This document shows positions 1-11,336 of a DNA stretch of 64,000 bases, one piece after another. Location of the stretch: the NCBI GenBank assembly GCA_963789165.1, contig CAWBJP010000007.1:1-64000 (forward strand), written 5' to 3'. The translations under genes were made by a program, and so were the position numbers. Source of the DNA: CAWBJP01 sp963789165. GTDB taxonomy: Bacteria; Actinomycetota; Acidimicrobiia; IMCC26256; BP-133. Numbering within the stretch: the stretch's first letter is position 1; each line of letters opens with the position of its first letter. The notes under the pieces were generated by a model. That model had not been told where the DNA came from. It was given only the letters and a program-made list of their open reading frames with translations, and made no database searches.

Positions 1-1664
1 CTGATCGCGCTCGGGACGGCGTTCGCGGCCGCCGCCGGGACGATCGCGGTCCTGGCGCCAACGGTGGGTGCCGCCGAACCCCCGCAACCGAAGCCGGTGC
101 TCGGCACGCCACCTGCAGGAGTGGGCATGGGGTCCAAGGCCGCCCTCGCACAGGACAACTGCGACCCCGAACGCAAACGGACGAACTACGCCACCGTCGG
201 CGGCGGGCCGTTCTGCGTGAACCCATGGAAGGCGGGCAAGAGCAACGGCGGCGCGACCGCGCCCGGGGTCACGGCCACGACCGTGAAGGTGCTCGTGCTC
301 ACGCCGAATTCGGAGCAGGAGGCCGCGCAGCGCTCGCGTGGTGGCTCGCTGCCGATCAACCAGGTGACGGGGGAGCGGGGCACGTGGAGGACGCGGTCCG
401 CGACTTCAACACCGTCGCCGCGAAGAGCGGCGCGTACCAGACGTGGGGTCGCACGGTGGAGCTCGAGTTCCAGCAGTCGTCGGGGAGCGACGAGGCCGCA
501 CAGCGCGCCGACGCGATCGCGGTCGTGGCCAAGAAGCCGTTCATCGTCATCGATGCCACGGATCAGTCGCTGGGCATGCCGGTGTTCGAGTCGGAGGTCG
601 CCAAGAACAAGATCATCGTGAACGGCGCCGGCATCACCACGGAAGCGTCGCTCCAGCAGGCGCCGTACCGGTGGAACACCTCCCAGGACAACACCGCCGG
701 CGTGTACATCGTCGGTGAGCTCGTGGGCAAGACACTCTCAGGGAAGAAGGGCGGTGGGCGGGGTCGCCGGAGCTCCAGAAGCAGACGAGGAACTTCGGTG
801 TGGTGTACGCGGAAGACGGGGTCGACATCGATCTCTTCAACGACGTGGTCAAGCAATGGGGTGGGACCGCGCCGAAGGTCGAGTTGTCGTATGACCCGAG
901 CGATTCGTCGAAGTACGAGGAAGCGGCGCGCACGATGATCGCGAGGATGAAGTCGTCAGGGGTGAACAACGTCGTGCTCTTCGCCGAGTCGGCCATGGTG
1001 ACCGCGCTGACGAAATCGGCGACGGGCAATGAGTTTTCGCCGGAGTGGACGGTCACCGGGTTCCAGTTCCAAGACTTCGACGGGTTCGCACGGGGTGCGG
1101 ACCAGACGCAGTTCGCGCACGTGTTCGGGGTGGGCACGCTCAGCCCGTTGGTGACCGGCACGCAGGCGACGCTCGGGGCGTTCCCCTGGTACTGGGGTAC
1201 GAAGCAGGGAACGACGAACCCTACCGTGAACGGGTGGACGAGCTTCATCTACGGGGCTATCCACTACGCGGGGCCGAGGCTGACGGCGAAGAACGTCCAG
1301 AAGGGTCTCTTCGCGGTGCCTGCAGCCGGCGGCGCGGCGCAGGGGCGGGTCACGTTCCAGAGCGGCTACGGGCGGTCGGTCGCGCTTCCCTACGACGAGT
1401 ACAGCGCGCTCGGCACCGACAAGGCGTTGATCTGGTGGGACCCCACGGCGCGCGGTGGCGCGAACGCGGTCGCGACCATCGTCGGCGACGGCAAGTTCCG
1501 GTACATCAACGACGGCAAGCGCGTGCGGTACGGGCAGATGCCCGCGAAGGAGCCGCCGTACTTCGACGCGGTCGAAGGCCGTCCTCGAGATCTCACCGGA
1601 GCTCGCGAGCGAGGGGGTCGGCGCGCAACGGCCGTGCGCCGGATGCCCGAGCAGCCAGCAATAA
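1..1664 (+). CDS. Branched-chain-type ABC transporter substrate-binding protein, 5'-partial and frameshifted
   Basis: This is a type 1 periplasmic binding protein for uptake of amino acids or a similar small solute. The gene enters from the left edge, so its start is missing. The first readable residues are a hydrophobic export segment ending near GAAEP. The reading moves through three + frames: from the edge to about 330, then about 370-760 (DAVRDFNTVAAKSG onwards), then 800 to about 1570 (NFGVVYAEDGVDIDLF, an HVFGVG region, then GWTSFIYGAIHYAG). The last 30 or so residues shift again to a stop at 1664. Protein similarity continues smoothly across each break, so these look like sequence errors, not decay. 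No permease or ATPase genes follow here. The family call is good; the substrate is unknown. Confidence 0.75.
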
Positions 1665-1668
1665 CGCG

Positions 1669-2205
1669 TTACAGGTCGGCGCGCAGGTGCTCGGGGACAT
1701 GGGGCTTGCGCAGCGCGCCTCCGGCGCCCTTCATGACCCACACGATGGAGAACACCAGGATGATCGGCGAGAGGAGCAGCGCCCAGCCGAACAGCCCCAT
1801 CATCACGTCGTTGCCGCTGAACACGCGGTAGTAGACGGTGTTCCAGAGCCACCCGATCGGGCCGAGGAACGGCGTGCCCTTGATCGCGGTCTGGCTGCGC
1901 GCCACTGCCGACAGCTGGGCGACGAGCGGCTCTAAGTCTTCGGCGCACTGCGGGTGGTCCTGCAGTATCGACGCGTAGAGGCGGCCGCCTTCCTGCTCGC
2001 GCTCCTGGATCTCCTCGTCGGAGAACTCCGCCTTGTTGCCGTCGACGCGAAGCTCGGCGAACTGGGCATCGAGCTGTTTCACCGCGCCCGCGCAACCCGC
2101 CGTGGCGGCGGGGGCCGCGGCAGAAGCCGGCGCGGCGACGACCACGAGCGCGGCGAACGACAGGACCACGAGAGCGACGGCCTGCCGGGCGGCGGCCGGC
2201 ATCAT
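1669..2205 (-). CDS. Exported small membrane protein of unknown function
   Basis: This intact 178-residue protein is convergent with the binding protein and ends 5 bp from it. An N-terminal signal-like segment (residues about 8-30, ending APASAAAP) is followed by a soluble stretch of about 90 residues rich in Glu/Gln with two cysteines. A transmembrane helix lies at about 135-157 (WALLLSPIILVFSIVWVM), then a basic tail. The likely topology is extracytoplasmic N-terminal part and cytoplasmic tail. I do not recognise the family. It is one of the few unbroken frames in the left block, which helps show that it is real. Confidence 0.6.
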   Translation of the reverse strand: MMPAAARQAVALVVLSFAALVVVAAPASAAAPAATAGCAGAVKQLDAQFAELRVDGNKAEFSDEEIQEREQEGGRLYASILQDHPQCAEDLEPLVAQLSAVARSQTAIKGTPFLGPIGWLWNTVYYRVFSGNDVMMGLFGWALLLSPIILVFSIVWVMKGAGGALRKPHVPEHLRADL

Positions 2206-2231
2206 CTGGTGTGGTGCATCACGGTGTCATC

Positions 2232-2264
2232 TACCAAGATGGTATGGTCGAATGGTTCGGAACC
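2232..2264. promoter_or_regulatory. Paired short palindromes in a divergent intergenic region
   Basis: TACCA-AGA-TGGTA (2232-2244) is followed by GGTTC-G-GAACC (2254-2264). Both are perfect inverted repeats, in the roughly 100 bp between the divergent small membrane protein and the ABC exporter. They could be operators for a regulator of the exporter. No such regulator is encoded nearby, so this is a position-based guess. The rest of 2206-2393 shows no gene. Confidence 0.3.
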
Positions 2265-2393
2265 CTAACAGGTAGGTCGCCACGAACGCTGCTCGGAGCG
2301 GGAGCTGCTGCGTGACTCTGCTGCAAGACCCGGCGACCGTCACCGAGGGTCCGCACGCGGGCGTTCATCCCCACACCGCCGCCGACGACGTTC

Positions 2394-4308
2394 GTGGCGC
2401 CCGACGTCTGGGTCGATCGTGACCAGACGAAGGGCTGGATCCGGCGGCTGCTCCCGGTCCTGAAGCCGCACCGCCGCGTGCTCATCGGCATGCTCTTCGC
2501 GTCGGTCGTGATGCTGGGCATGCAGCTCTCCATCCCGCAGGTGGTGCGGGGCGCCACCGACAACGCGCTCCTCGCGCGCAACACCTCGCTCACGCCCTAC
2601 GTCGTGGCGCTGGTCCTGCTCGGCGCTCGGCCAGCTCATCTTCGGCTACGTGCAGCGGTTCGGCATGCAGCGAGCCAGCGTCGAGCTCGAGTGCACCCTC
2701 CGCACGATGCTGTTCGGGCACCTGAGCAAGCAGTCGTTCAAGTTCTACGACCGGTGCAGTCGGGCCAGCTCATCTCGCGGGCCAACTCCGACATCCGCGC
2801 CATCCAGATGATGCTCGGCTTCGGCGCCGATGATCGCGGTGTCGGTGCTGAGCTTCGTCGCCGCGCTCGCGCTGATGGTGCAGATGGATCCGCTGCTCAC
2901 CGCGATCGGCGCTGATCACGCTGCCCTTCGTGTTCTTCACCGGCTTCAACATGCGCAAGAAGCTGTTCCCGATCGCGTTGATGATGATGGCGCGCACCGC
3001 CGACATCGCGACGATCGTCGAGGAGAACGTCACCGGCACGCGCGTCGTGAAGTCGTTCGCCGCCGAGAAGAGCCAGCTCAGCCTGTTCGACCGGGCGGCG
3101 CGCCGGCTGCGCTGGGCGTCGATCCAGCAGGTGAACAACCAGGCGCGGTACGGGCCGCTGATGCAGAGCATCCCGCAGCTCGAGCCTGGCGATCATCCTG
3201 CTCGTCGGCGGCTACCAGGTGATCCACGGGCACATGTCGCTCGGCACGTTCATCGTGTTCAACACCTACGTCGTGATGCTCGCAGGTGCCGTTCGTGATG
3301 ATCGGCATGATCATGATGATGGGGCAGCGCGCCGCCGCGTCGGCGGCCCGCGTGCTCGAGGTGCTCGACACCGAGCCCGACATGGTCGACGCGCCCGGCG
3401 CGGTCGACCTCGTCGAGTGCGACGGCGACGTCGAGTTCCGACGACGTCGACTTCGAGTACCTCGACGGCATTCCGGTGCTCGGCGACTTCTCGCTGCACC
3501 TGCGCCCGGGCGAGACGGTCGCGCTCGTCGGCCGCACCGGCTGCGGGCAAGTCGACCGTCGTCGCGCCTGATCCCGCGCTTCTACGACGTCACCGGTGGC
3601 GCGGTGCTCGTCGACGGCCACGACGTGCGCGACCTCACGCATCGCCAGCCTCCGCTCGCACATCGGCATGGTCACTCGACGAGCCGTTCCTGTTCTCCGA
3701 GTCGATCCGCGACAACATCGCCTTCGGCCGGCCCGATGCGTCGTTCGAAGACATCGAGGCCGCGGCGAAGGCGGCCGGCGCCGACGACTTCATCCTCGAG
3801 CTCTCCGAGGGCTACGACACGGTGATCGGCGAGCGCGGCTACACGCTGTCGGGTGGGCAGCGCCAGCGGATCGCGATCGCCCGCACGCTGCTCGTCAACC
3901 CGCGGATCCTGATGCTCGACGACGCCACCAGCGCGATCGACGCGCAGCGCGAGTTCGAGATCCACGGCGCGCTCGCGCACGCTCATGCGCGGGCGCACCA
4001 CGCTCATCATCGCCCACCGGCTCTCGACGATCAGCCTCGCCGACCGCGTGGTCGTGCTCGAGGGCGGCCGCATCGTCGCCGACGGCACGCCACGACGAGC
4101 TGATGCGCGACGTGCCGCTCTACCGCGAGATCCTCGCCCACGCCGAAGAGGAGTACGAGGGCAAGCACGAGCAGGAGGACGACGAGGAGCAGGAGCAGGC
4201 ACGCCGCGAGCGCATCGCGCGAGCTCGGCGCGTGGCGCGTTGGGGGGCAACGGACGGCGCCGCCGGCCGATCCCGTGCCCGATCTCCCGACCCGGGGGGA
4301 TCGACTGA
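2394..4308 (+). CDS. ABC exporter half-transporter 1 (fused permease-ATPase), frameshifted
   Basis: This is the first member of a heterodimeric multidrug/lipid-type exporter pair (permease domain fused to ATPase). The N-terminal membrane domain begins near the GTG at 2394 (APDVWVDRDQTKGWIRRLLP); an upstream GTG at 2312 in another frame could be the true start. The ATPase half shows Walker A (GRTGCGKST, near 3530-3555), the signature LSGGQRQRIAIARTLL (near 3850-3890), Walker B (ILMLDDATSAID) and the H-loop IIAHRLST. About ten breaks were traced (near 2911, 3184, 3285, 3439, 3545, 3568, 3640, 3676, 3980 and 4091). Each is restored by removing one G or C. The stop TGA overlaps the ATG of the next gene (TGATG), as expected of a co-translated partner. 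Confidence 0.8.
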
Positions 4309-6301
4309 TGTGGGGCGGGGGCGGCGGAGGGTTCGGCGGCGGGCCGATGATGGGGCCGCCCCCGAGCGCGCAAGGGGCGGTGTGGGGCACCGCGCCCGGT
4401 ACCCAGTTCGCCGGCGATCCCGCCGGAGATGCTCGAGCGGGTCCAGGAGCTGCTCGAGCGACGAGCCCGAGTACGAGCTGCAGGACGTCCCGTTCACCCA
4501 GGTCGTCGACGAGGACGAGAAGCCGTTCTCCCTCGGCGCGTTGCTCTGGCCCAAGCGCTGGCCGATCCTCGGCGTGCTCATCCTCGTCGCGTTCGAGGTC
4601 TTCGCGCTGCAGTACGGGCCGCGCCTCGACGCCGACGCCATCGACCAGGGCATCAACCCGTCGCCGCCGGGTACGCCCACCGACTTCACGATCGTGTGGC
4701 AGCTCTCGTTGGTCTACGTCGGACTGCTGGTGGCGGCCACCGTCGTCGGCGCGATCCGCACCGCGTGGTCGGGCCGCATCGGCGAGGACGTGCTCTACGG
4801 CCTCCGCAACCGCGTGTTCAGCCACATCCAGCGGCTCTCGCTCGACTACTTCACCGACGAGAAGGCGGGTCGCATCATGACCCGCGCCACGAGCGACATC
4901 GAAGCCATCCAGGTGCTGTTCCAGCAGGGCCTCGTCAACATGTGGCTCCAGGTCTGCACGCTGACCGTGGTCGTCGTGGCAGATGTTCTCGATGAACACC
5001 ACGCTCGCGCTCTACGTCGTCTTGGGCGTCGTGCCCGCGATGACGCTGCTCACCGTCGTGGTTCCGCTCGCAGTCCGACTACGGCTACCTCGCGGTGCGC
5101 GACTGGATCGCCGACGTGATGGCCGATCTCCAGGAGAACCTGTCGGGCATGCGCGTCGTCGCCGCGCACAACCGCCAGCGCGTACAACCGCGGTGAAGCA
5201 CCGCAACATCGTCGGCGAGTACCGCAAGGCCAACCTCTACACCGCGCACATCGCGCGGCGTCTACGGCCCGGGCGCGCAGTTCATCGGCGTGCTCGCGCA
5301 GGCGATGATCGTGCTCATCGGCGGGAACATGGTGCTCGACGGCGACGCTCAGCTACGGCGAGCTTCGCCGCGTTCATGCTCTACCTCACCCGCGCTGTTC
5401 GCGCCGATCCAGCAGCTCGCGCAGCTCTACAACACGTACCAGCAGGGCCGGGCCGGCGTCGCTCAAGCTGCCGCGACCTGTTCGCCACCAACCCGACGGT
5501 GCGGGAGAAGCCCGACGCGCGTGAGCTGCCGCCGATCGAGGGCGAGATCACGCTCGAGAACGTGACGTTCGGCTACAAGCCCGACGGCGCTGGTGCTCGA
5601 GCACGTCGACCTCACGCATCGCGCGCGGGCGAGACGTTCGCGCTGGTCGGGCCCACCGGCGCGGGCAAGTCGACCATCGCCAAGCTGCTCACCCGCTTCT
5701 ACGACCCGACTCGAAGGCACGGTGCTCGTCGACGGCCACGACGTCCGCGACGTCACCCTCGCACTCGCTGCGCAGCCAGCTCGGCGTCGTGCCCCAGGAG
5801 CCGTTCCTGTTCGCCGGCAGCATCGGCGACAACATCCCGTTCGCCACGGCCCGAGGCCACGCGTGAAGACGTGCTCGCCGCGTGCGACGCGGTCGGCATC
5901 CTCGACCTCATCGACGCGGCTGCCCGCAGGGCCTCGACACGCCCGTGCCACGAGCGCGGCGTGACGCTCTCGTCGGGCGAGCGCCAGCTCATCGCGCTCG
6001 GCCCGCGCGTTCCTGGCGGCACCGCGCGTGCTGATCCTCGACGAGGCGACGTCGAGCCTCGACCTCGCGACCGAGTCGCTCGTCGAACGCGCCCTCGACG
6101 TGTTGCTCGAAGGCCGCACCGCGGTCCTCATCGCCCACCGGCTCAACACCGCGATGCGGGCCGATCGGATCGCGCGTGGTCGAGGACGGCAAGCTCGCGG
6201 AGGTCGGTCCGCACGCCGACCTGATCGCGATGAACGGTCGCTACGCCGCGATGTTCAGCGTGTGGCAGCAGTCGCACGAGGCCCACGTCTTCGAGAGCTG
6301 A
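4308..6301 (+). CDS. ABC exporter half-transporter 2 (fused permease-ATPase), frameshifted
   Basis: This is the second half of the heterodimeric exporter. It starts with a Gly/Pro-rich leader (MWGGGGGGFGGGPMMGPPPS) and has an acidic stretch before the membrane domain (SLGALLWPKRWPILGVLILV). The coupling region (LSLDYFTDEKAGRIMTRATSD) is clear. The ATPase part has Walker A GPTGAGKSTIAKLLTRFYD near 5655-5705, a signature LSSGERQLIAL, Walker B VLILDEATSSLD and the H-loop LIAHRLNT. The signature reads LSSGE, not LSGGQ, which is common in the second partner of such pairs. The same one-base insertions as in partner 1 break the frame many times. It ends with the motif HEAHVFES. Confidence 0.8.
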
Positions 6302-6328
6302 GGACCGGAGCGCGCGAACGCGATGGGG

Positions 6329-6334
6329 TAGCGT
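6329..6334 (+). promoter_or_regulatory. Possible -10 box for a leaderless transcript
   Basis: TAGCGT ends 7 bp before the ATG at 6342. This fits the TANNNT spacing seen at leaderless actinobacterial genes, where transcription starts at the start codon. There is no Shine-Dalgarno sequence between the box and the ATG. Position is the only evidence. Confidence 0.3.
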
Positions 6335-6341
6335 CGGCTCG

Positions 6342-7478
6342 ATGGACAGCCTGCCCCGCACGACTGCGGTCCTGAACGACGGAATCACCCGCGGCCTGCA
6401 CCTCGGAGCGCAGGGTTACGTGTGGCACGCGGGCGCGGTGGTGGCCGACTTCGGGGTGGGCGAGGCGCGTGCGGGCACCGAGTTGACGCGTGACTCGATG
6501 ATCACGTGGTTCTCGATGACCAAGCCGTCGGTGGCGGTCGTCGGTCGCGCAGCAGTGGGAACGCGGCCGGCTGGAGCTGGACGACCCGGTGGCGAAGCAC
6601 GTGCCCGAGTTCGCCGCCAACGGCAAGGAGCGCATCACCCTGCGCCACCTGTTGACGCACACCGGGGGATTCCGCGGCGGTGACGGGGTCACGAGCGCGG
6701 GCGGTCCCGACACGTACTGGGACGAGATCGTCGCCGGGATCTGCGCGGTCGAGCGCGAGGAGGGCTGGGAGCCGGGGGAGCGCGCCGGGTACCACCTCGG
6801 TTGCGGCATGACGATGCTGGCCGAGGTCATCCGCCGCGTCGACGGCCGGCGCGTTCGAGCAGTACGTGCGCGAGGAGATCTTCCTCCCGCTCGGGATGGA
6901 CGACTGCTGGGTCGGGATGCCGCGCCGACCGGCGCGAGGAGTACGGCGACCGGATCGGCACCATGCACAACACCCAGGGCGAGGCGCCGGTGCCGCTCGA
7001 CCTCCTCGACGATGCCGACACGTTGGCGAAGTGCATTCCCGGCGGCGGTGGGCGCGGCCCGATGCACCAGCTCGCGCGGCTCTACCGGGCGCTGCTCGGT
7101 CGCGGCGAGCTCGACGGCGTGCGCATCCTCTCGCCGCAGACGGTCGAGGCGATGAGCGCGCGCCACCGCGTCGGGCCTGTTCGACGAGACGTTCCACTGC
7201 GAGTGCGACTGGGGCCTCGGCGTCGCGGTCGACAACTTCGCGATGGGGCGGCACGCGTCGCCGCGCGCGTTCGGGCACGGCGGCGCGTCTGTCGTCGGTA
7301 CGCGTTCGCCGACCCCGAACACGATCTCGTCGTGGCGATCCAGACGAACGGGATGTGCGCGAGCGACGACCACTACCGCCGTCTGGACGAGACGATGACC
7401 GCGCTGTATCTCGACCTCGGGATCGTGCCCGAAGACGCGAAGGGCCGCGACAAGCCGATACCACAAGTGCAGCTCTGA
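6342..7478 (+). CDS. Serine hydrolase of the class C beta-lactamase/esterase family, frameshifted
   Basis: This is a penicillin-binding-protein-like serine hydrolase of about 375 residues, probably an esterase or peptidase and not an antibiotic resistance enzyme. The nucleophile motif SxxK is seen as SMTK (near 6515). It is followed by the typical LRHLLTHTGGFRGG region and a YHLGCG segment in the place of the YxN/YxS motif. FGHGGAS near the end corresponds to the HxG/KTG strand. There is no obvious export signal. The breaks (near 6545, 6848, 6930, 7175 and 7295) are single-base insertions. The stop TGA overlaps the ATG of the acyl-CoA synthetase (ATGA-type overlap at 7478), suggesting one operon. 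Confidence 0.7.
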
Positions 7479-8921
7479 TGGCGGAGATGCCCATCGGCGC
7501 CGCGGTGCGCCGGCTTTCCGAAGAGCAGCCCGACCGGCCCGCGCTCACCTGCGAAGGCGTGACCGTGCTGTGGCGCGACCTCGAGCCCCGGACCAACCGG
7601 CTCGCGCACACGCTCGCCCGTCGCGGCGTGGGTCAGGGCGACTTCGTGACCATCGGCCTGCCGAACGGCATCGCGTTCTACGAGACGTGCATCGCCGCAT
7701 GGAAGCTCGGCGCGACACCGCAACCGGTCTCGTGGCGGCTGCCCGAGCGCGAGCGCGAGGAGATCGTGGCGCTGGTGCAGCCCGCGATCGTGGTCACGTC
7801 GCCGATCGAGCCCGACGCCGACGCGAGCGACGAGCCGATCCTGCCCGACCGCATCGCGCCCGTCGTTCAAGGCGCCGACGTCGGGCGGGAGCACCGGTCG
7901 CCCGAAGATCATCGTGTCGGGCCAGGCCGGCACCACCGATCCCGACACGCCCTTCTCGCTCGGCGGGCGGGTGCGGGGCCAGACCGAGCTCGTCGCCGGC
8001 CCGCTGTACCACAACGGCCCGTTCGTCTTCTCGATGCCGGGCTTGCTCAGCGGCGGGCACCTCGTCGTGATGCCGCGCTTCGACGCGTCGCAGGCGCTCG
8101 AGCTGATCGAGCGCTACCGGGTCGAGTGGATGATGCTCGTGCCCACGATGATGTTGCGCATCTGGCGCCTGCCCGAAGCGGAACGGCTCGGCCGCGACGT
8201 CTCGTCGCTCCGCGCGGTGCTGCACCTCGCGGCGCCGTGCCCGCGCGTGGTTGAAGCACGAGTGGATCGACTGGCTGGGAGCCGACGCGATCTGGGAGCT
8301 CTACGCCGGTACCGAAGCGCAGGGCGTCACGCTGATCACCGGCGAGGAGTGGCTGCAGCACGCAGGGTCGGTCGGCCGCCCGCTTCCCGGCCGCATGAAG
8401 GTCACCGACGAACAGGGCAACGAGGTGCCCGCCGGCGAGGTCGGCGAGATCTGGATGAAGCCGCCGGAGGACAACCCGACGTATCGCTACATCGGCGCCG
8501 AGGCGCGGTGCTCGGGATGGCTGGGAGTCGATCGGCGACCTCGGGTGGATGGACGACGACGGCTATCTCTATCTCGCCGATCGTCGGACCGACCTGATCC
8601 TCGCGGGCGGGGCGAACATCTATCCCGCCGAGGTCGAAGCGGCGCTTGATGGAGCACCCGTTGGTGGTCACGTGCGCGGTGATCGGCCTGCCCGACGAGG
8701 ACCTCGGCCAGCGCGTGCACGCGGTGCTGCGAAGTCAGCGGCGAGGTCTCCGACGACGAGCTGCGCGAGTTCCTGGGCGAGCGGCTGGTGCGGTACAAGG
8801 TGCCGCGCGAGCTTCGAACGCGTCGTTGGTCAAGTGCGAGACGATGCCGGAAAGGTGCAGACGCGGCGCGCTCGCCGCCGAACGAGCCGGGGCGGTCGAG
8901 GGAAAGGGATCAGCAAGATGA
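7478..8921 (+). CDS. AMP-dependent acyl-CoA synthetase/ligase, frameshifted
   Basis: This ANL-superfamily enzyme activates a carboxylic acid with ATP and joins it to CoA. The order is classical: N-terminal LTCEGVTVLWRDLEPRTNRLA, a phosphate-binding stretch GGSTGRPK near 7895 (reached only after correcting a frame break), LYAGTEAQG (A5 motif) near 8300, IGDLGWMDDDGYLYLADRRTD (A7/A8) near 8530, and a C-terminal region of the ERLVRYKVPR type. The ending is scrambled by several insertions; the stop at 8921 overlaps the next ATG. Substrate cannot be read from sequence; the family suggests a fatty or aromatic acid. Confidence 0.75.
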
Positions 8922-9127
8922 GCGACACGTGGGAGACGGTGGGGATGAGCGACGTCGGGCCCGGTGACCGGGTCCGGTACCGCGACTACGAGTTCACGAT
9001 CGCGCGCGTCGACCGTGCGTTCCTCGGAATGGACGCGATGGTGTGCCTGATCGAGGACGAGCCCACCCGGTGGTTCGCGTACCCAGGCCCGAAGGACGGC
9101 CAGATCGAGGTGCTGCGGTCGTCGTGA
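8918..9127 (+). CDS. Small conserved-looking protein, unknown function
   Basis: This intact 69-residue acidic protein (MSDTWETVGMSDVGPGDRVR to the end IEVLRSS) overlaps the synthetase by 4 bp and the next hydrolase by 4 bp. It is therefore translated in the same operon. The sequence GPGDRVRYRDYEFTIARVDR suggests a small beta-barrel of the SH3-like type. No motif gives a function. Confidence 0.55.
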   Translation: MSDTWETVGMSDVGPGDRVRYRDYEFTIARVDRAFLGMDAMVCLIEDEPTRWFAYPGPKDGQIEVLRSS

Positions 9128-9924
9128 GCGGGGCCTGGCGCGAGGGCGACGTCCGGGTCGACGACGCCACGATCCACTACTACCGGCGCGGGAGCGGTCC
9201 GCCGGTGGTGCTCGCGCACGGCGCGCTCGACGACGGCCGGTGCTGGACGCGCGTCGCCGAGGCGCTGGCGTCCGAGTACGACCTGATCGCCTACGACGCG
9301 CGCTTCCACGGCAAGTCGGACGCGCCGGCGAGCGGCATGCGGCGCGGCGCCGACGACCTCGTAGGCGTCGTCGAGGCGCTCGGGATCGAGCGTCCGTACG
9401 CGATCGGGCACTCGATGGGCGCGGGCACGGTGGCGTCGGCGCTCGCGGCGCGGCCCGAGTTGATCCGGGCCGCGGTGCTCGAGGATCCGGCGTGGCCCGA
9501 AGCCGCGCTCGACCCGGCGGTCGTGGGTTCGTTCATGAAGCTGTTCGCCGACTCGTTGTCGGGCAAGAGCGTCGACGAGCTCGTGGCCATGTGCGCGGAG
9601 ACGAACCCCACGTGGGATCCGGCCGAGTACGTCCCGTGGGCGGAGTCGAAAACTGCGTTCCGCGGGAGTGAGGTGATCAGCGGCTCTGGTGTCGGCCGCG
9701 AAGACTGGGCGAGCCTGTGCGCGGCGTTTCGGGCTCCGGTGCTGCTCGTGTGCGGCGGGAACGAGGAGCGCGGCCGGATCGTCCCGCCGTCGGTGGCGGC
9801 GCGTGCAGGGGAGTTGTGCCCGACGCTCGAGTCCGTGTGTCTGGAGCAGGCCGGTCACAACGTGCGTCGCGAGGCCTACGACGAGTACGTCGCCGCGGTC
9901 AGGGCGTTCCTCCGCCGGAATTGA
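9124..9924 (+). CDS. Alpha/beta hydrolase
   Basis: This intact 266-residue alpha/beta-hydrolase starts at a GTG overlapping the preceding stop. The oxyanion loop is VLAHGALDDG, the nucleophile elbow is GHSMGAG (catalytic Ser near residue 99), and the catalytic His is in QAGHNVRREAY near the end. An acid in the VLLVCGGNEERG region is in the expected place. Esterase, lactonase or thioesterase activity is possible. It sits with an acyl-CoA synthetase and a serine hydrolase, suggesting acid/ester catabolism. It is one of the longest undisrupted frames in the left block. Confidence 0.75.
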   Translation: MSGAWREGDVRVDDATIHYYRRGSGPPVVLAHGALDDGRCWTRVAEALASEYDLIAYDARFHGKSDAPASGMRRGADDLVGVVEALGIERPYAIGHSMGAGTVASALAARPELIRAAVLEDPAWPEAALDPAVVGSFMKLFADSLSGKSVDELVAMCAETNPTWDPAEYVPWAESKTAFRGSEVISGSGVGREDWASLCAAFRAPVLLVCGGNEERGRIVPPSVAARAGELCPTLESVCLEQAGHNVRREAYDEYVAAVRAFLRRN

Positions 9925-10408
9925 GCTGCAGCGCGTCGAGCGCGCGTTGCGTGATGACGTCCGGCTGCGTCATCGACGTTCACCGTGACCGCGTCGGCAG
10001 GGATCTCCAACGTGTCGAGCTGCGAGGGGAGCAGGTCGGGGCCCGCGAAGTGACCGATCCGGGCGGCGGTGCGTTGGCGGATGAGCTCGGGATCGCCGGT
10101 GAGCAGCAGGAAGCGCACCTGCTCGAGACCGGCGGTGAGTCGCGCGCCGGTAGTCGTCGGTCAACGCCGAGCACGCGAGCACCGCGCCGGTTGCCGCGTG
10201 CTCGGTGGAGCGCGCGGTTGAGCCGGTCGAGCCATGGCGCGCGTTCGGTGTCGGTCAGCGGGATGCCCTCGTGCATCTGTGCCTTCGCGGCGTCGCTGTG
10301 GAAGTCGTCGGCGTCGAGGAACGGTACGTGCAGCGCCTCCGCGACCAGGCGCCCGATCGTGGTCTTCCCCACGCCGGTGACACCCATGACGACGATGATC
10401 GGTTGCAT
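9899..10408 (-). CDS. Gluconokinase-like P-loop kinase, frameshifted
   Basis: This is a shikimate-kinase-fold carbohydrate kinase, most likely gluconokinase (ATP + gluconate to 6-phosphogluconate). It starts MQPIIVVMGVTGVGKTTIGRL with a P-loop GVTGVGKTT. It continues with FLDADDFHSDAAKAQMHEGIP, which is the typical gluconokinase D-x-D-x-H substrate segment, and TDTERAPWLDRL. ACSAL and RFLLLTGDPELIRQR follow in a shifted frame. The 170-residue length matches the family. At least three single-base breaks occur (near 10,190, 10,140 and 9,975). The end overlaps the convergent hydrolase by 26 bp. Confidence 0.7.
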
Positions 10409-10456
10409 CCGAGATTTCCGTCCTGCCGTCACGGAGGGGCGTGCCATCATCGCACC

Positions 10457-11327
10457 GTGGACGACGTGGCCGAGCTCGAGCCGATGGAGGCGAACCGCCG
10501 GCAATGGGACGAGCGCGCCCCGCTGCACGTCACGTCGGCGTTCTACGACCTCGACGGCTTCCGTGCAGGCCGGAGCACACTTGCGCGCGGTCGAGGTCGA
10601 AGAGGTCGGTGACGTCACCGGACGCGAGCTCCTGCACCTCCAGTGCCACTTCGGCCTCGACACCCTGTCGTGGGCGCGCCGCGGCGCGCGGGTGACCGGG
10701 CTCGACTTCTCGGAGTCGGCCGTCGAGGCGGCGCGTGCGCTCGCCGACGCCGAGGGCATCGACGCCGAGTTCGTCTGCGCCAACGTGTACGACGCGGTCG
10801 CGGCCCTGTCGGGGCGCACCTACGACGTGGTCTACACGGGGATCGGGGCGCTGTGCTGGCTGCCCGACATCGACCGGTGGGCGGAGACCGCCGGCCGCGC
10901 TGGTCAAGCCCGGAGGCTCGCTCTACGTCTTCGAGCACCACCCGTTCATCGGCGCGCTCGGCATGGGCGACCGGTTCACCGATCTCCGGTTCGAGTACGC
11001 GTACGACAGCGACGCGGAGCACCCGATGCGATGGGACGGTGCCGGCTCGTACGCGGTGCCGGACGCGGCAGACCGTCAACAACGTCGCCTACGAGTGGAA
11101 CCACAGCCTCGGCGCGATCACGTCGGGCCTGATCGCGCACGGCCTCGTCGCTCGAGTTCCTCCACGAGCACCCGTTCATGCTGTGGCAGCGGTGGCCGTT
11201 CCTGGTCGAGACGGAGCCCGGGATCTGGCGGCTGCCCGCCGAGTACGAGGCGCGGTTGCCCCTGATGTTCTCGCTGCGCGCGAAGCCGGCCGGCGGACTG
11301 ACGCCGTCGCCCGAGGGCGTGCAATGA
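10457..11327 (+). CDS. Class I SAM-dependent methyltransferase, frameshifted
   Basis: This Rossmann-fold methyltransferase of about 285 residues starts at GTG 10,457 (VDDVAELEPMEANRRQWDER). Motif I reads LLHLQCHFGLDTLSWARRGA, followed by VTGLDFSESAVEAAR (motif II), VYTGIGALCWLPDIDRW (motif IV region) and VKPGGSLYVFEHHP (motif VI). The substrate is unknown; the family resembles small-molecule methyltransferases. Breaks near 10,570, 10,900, 11,065 and 11,150 are single-base. The stop overlaps the region where the next gene begins. Confidence 0.7.
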
Positions 11328-11336
11328 TGCGCCGCA

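Noticed and set aside
2394..6301. Programmed frameshifting in the ABC exporter genes
   Set aside because: About ten breaks per gene with no slippery motif, spread across unrelated genes of the block; sequencing or assembly errors explain them better.
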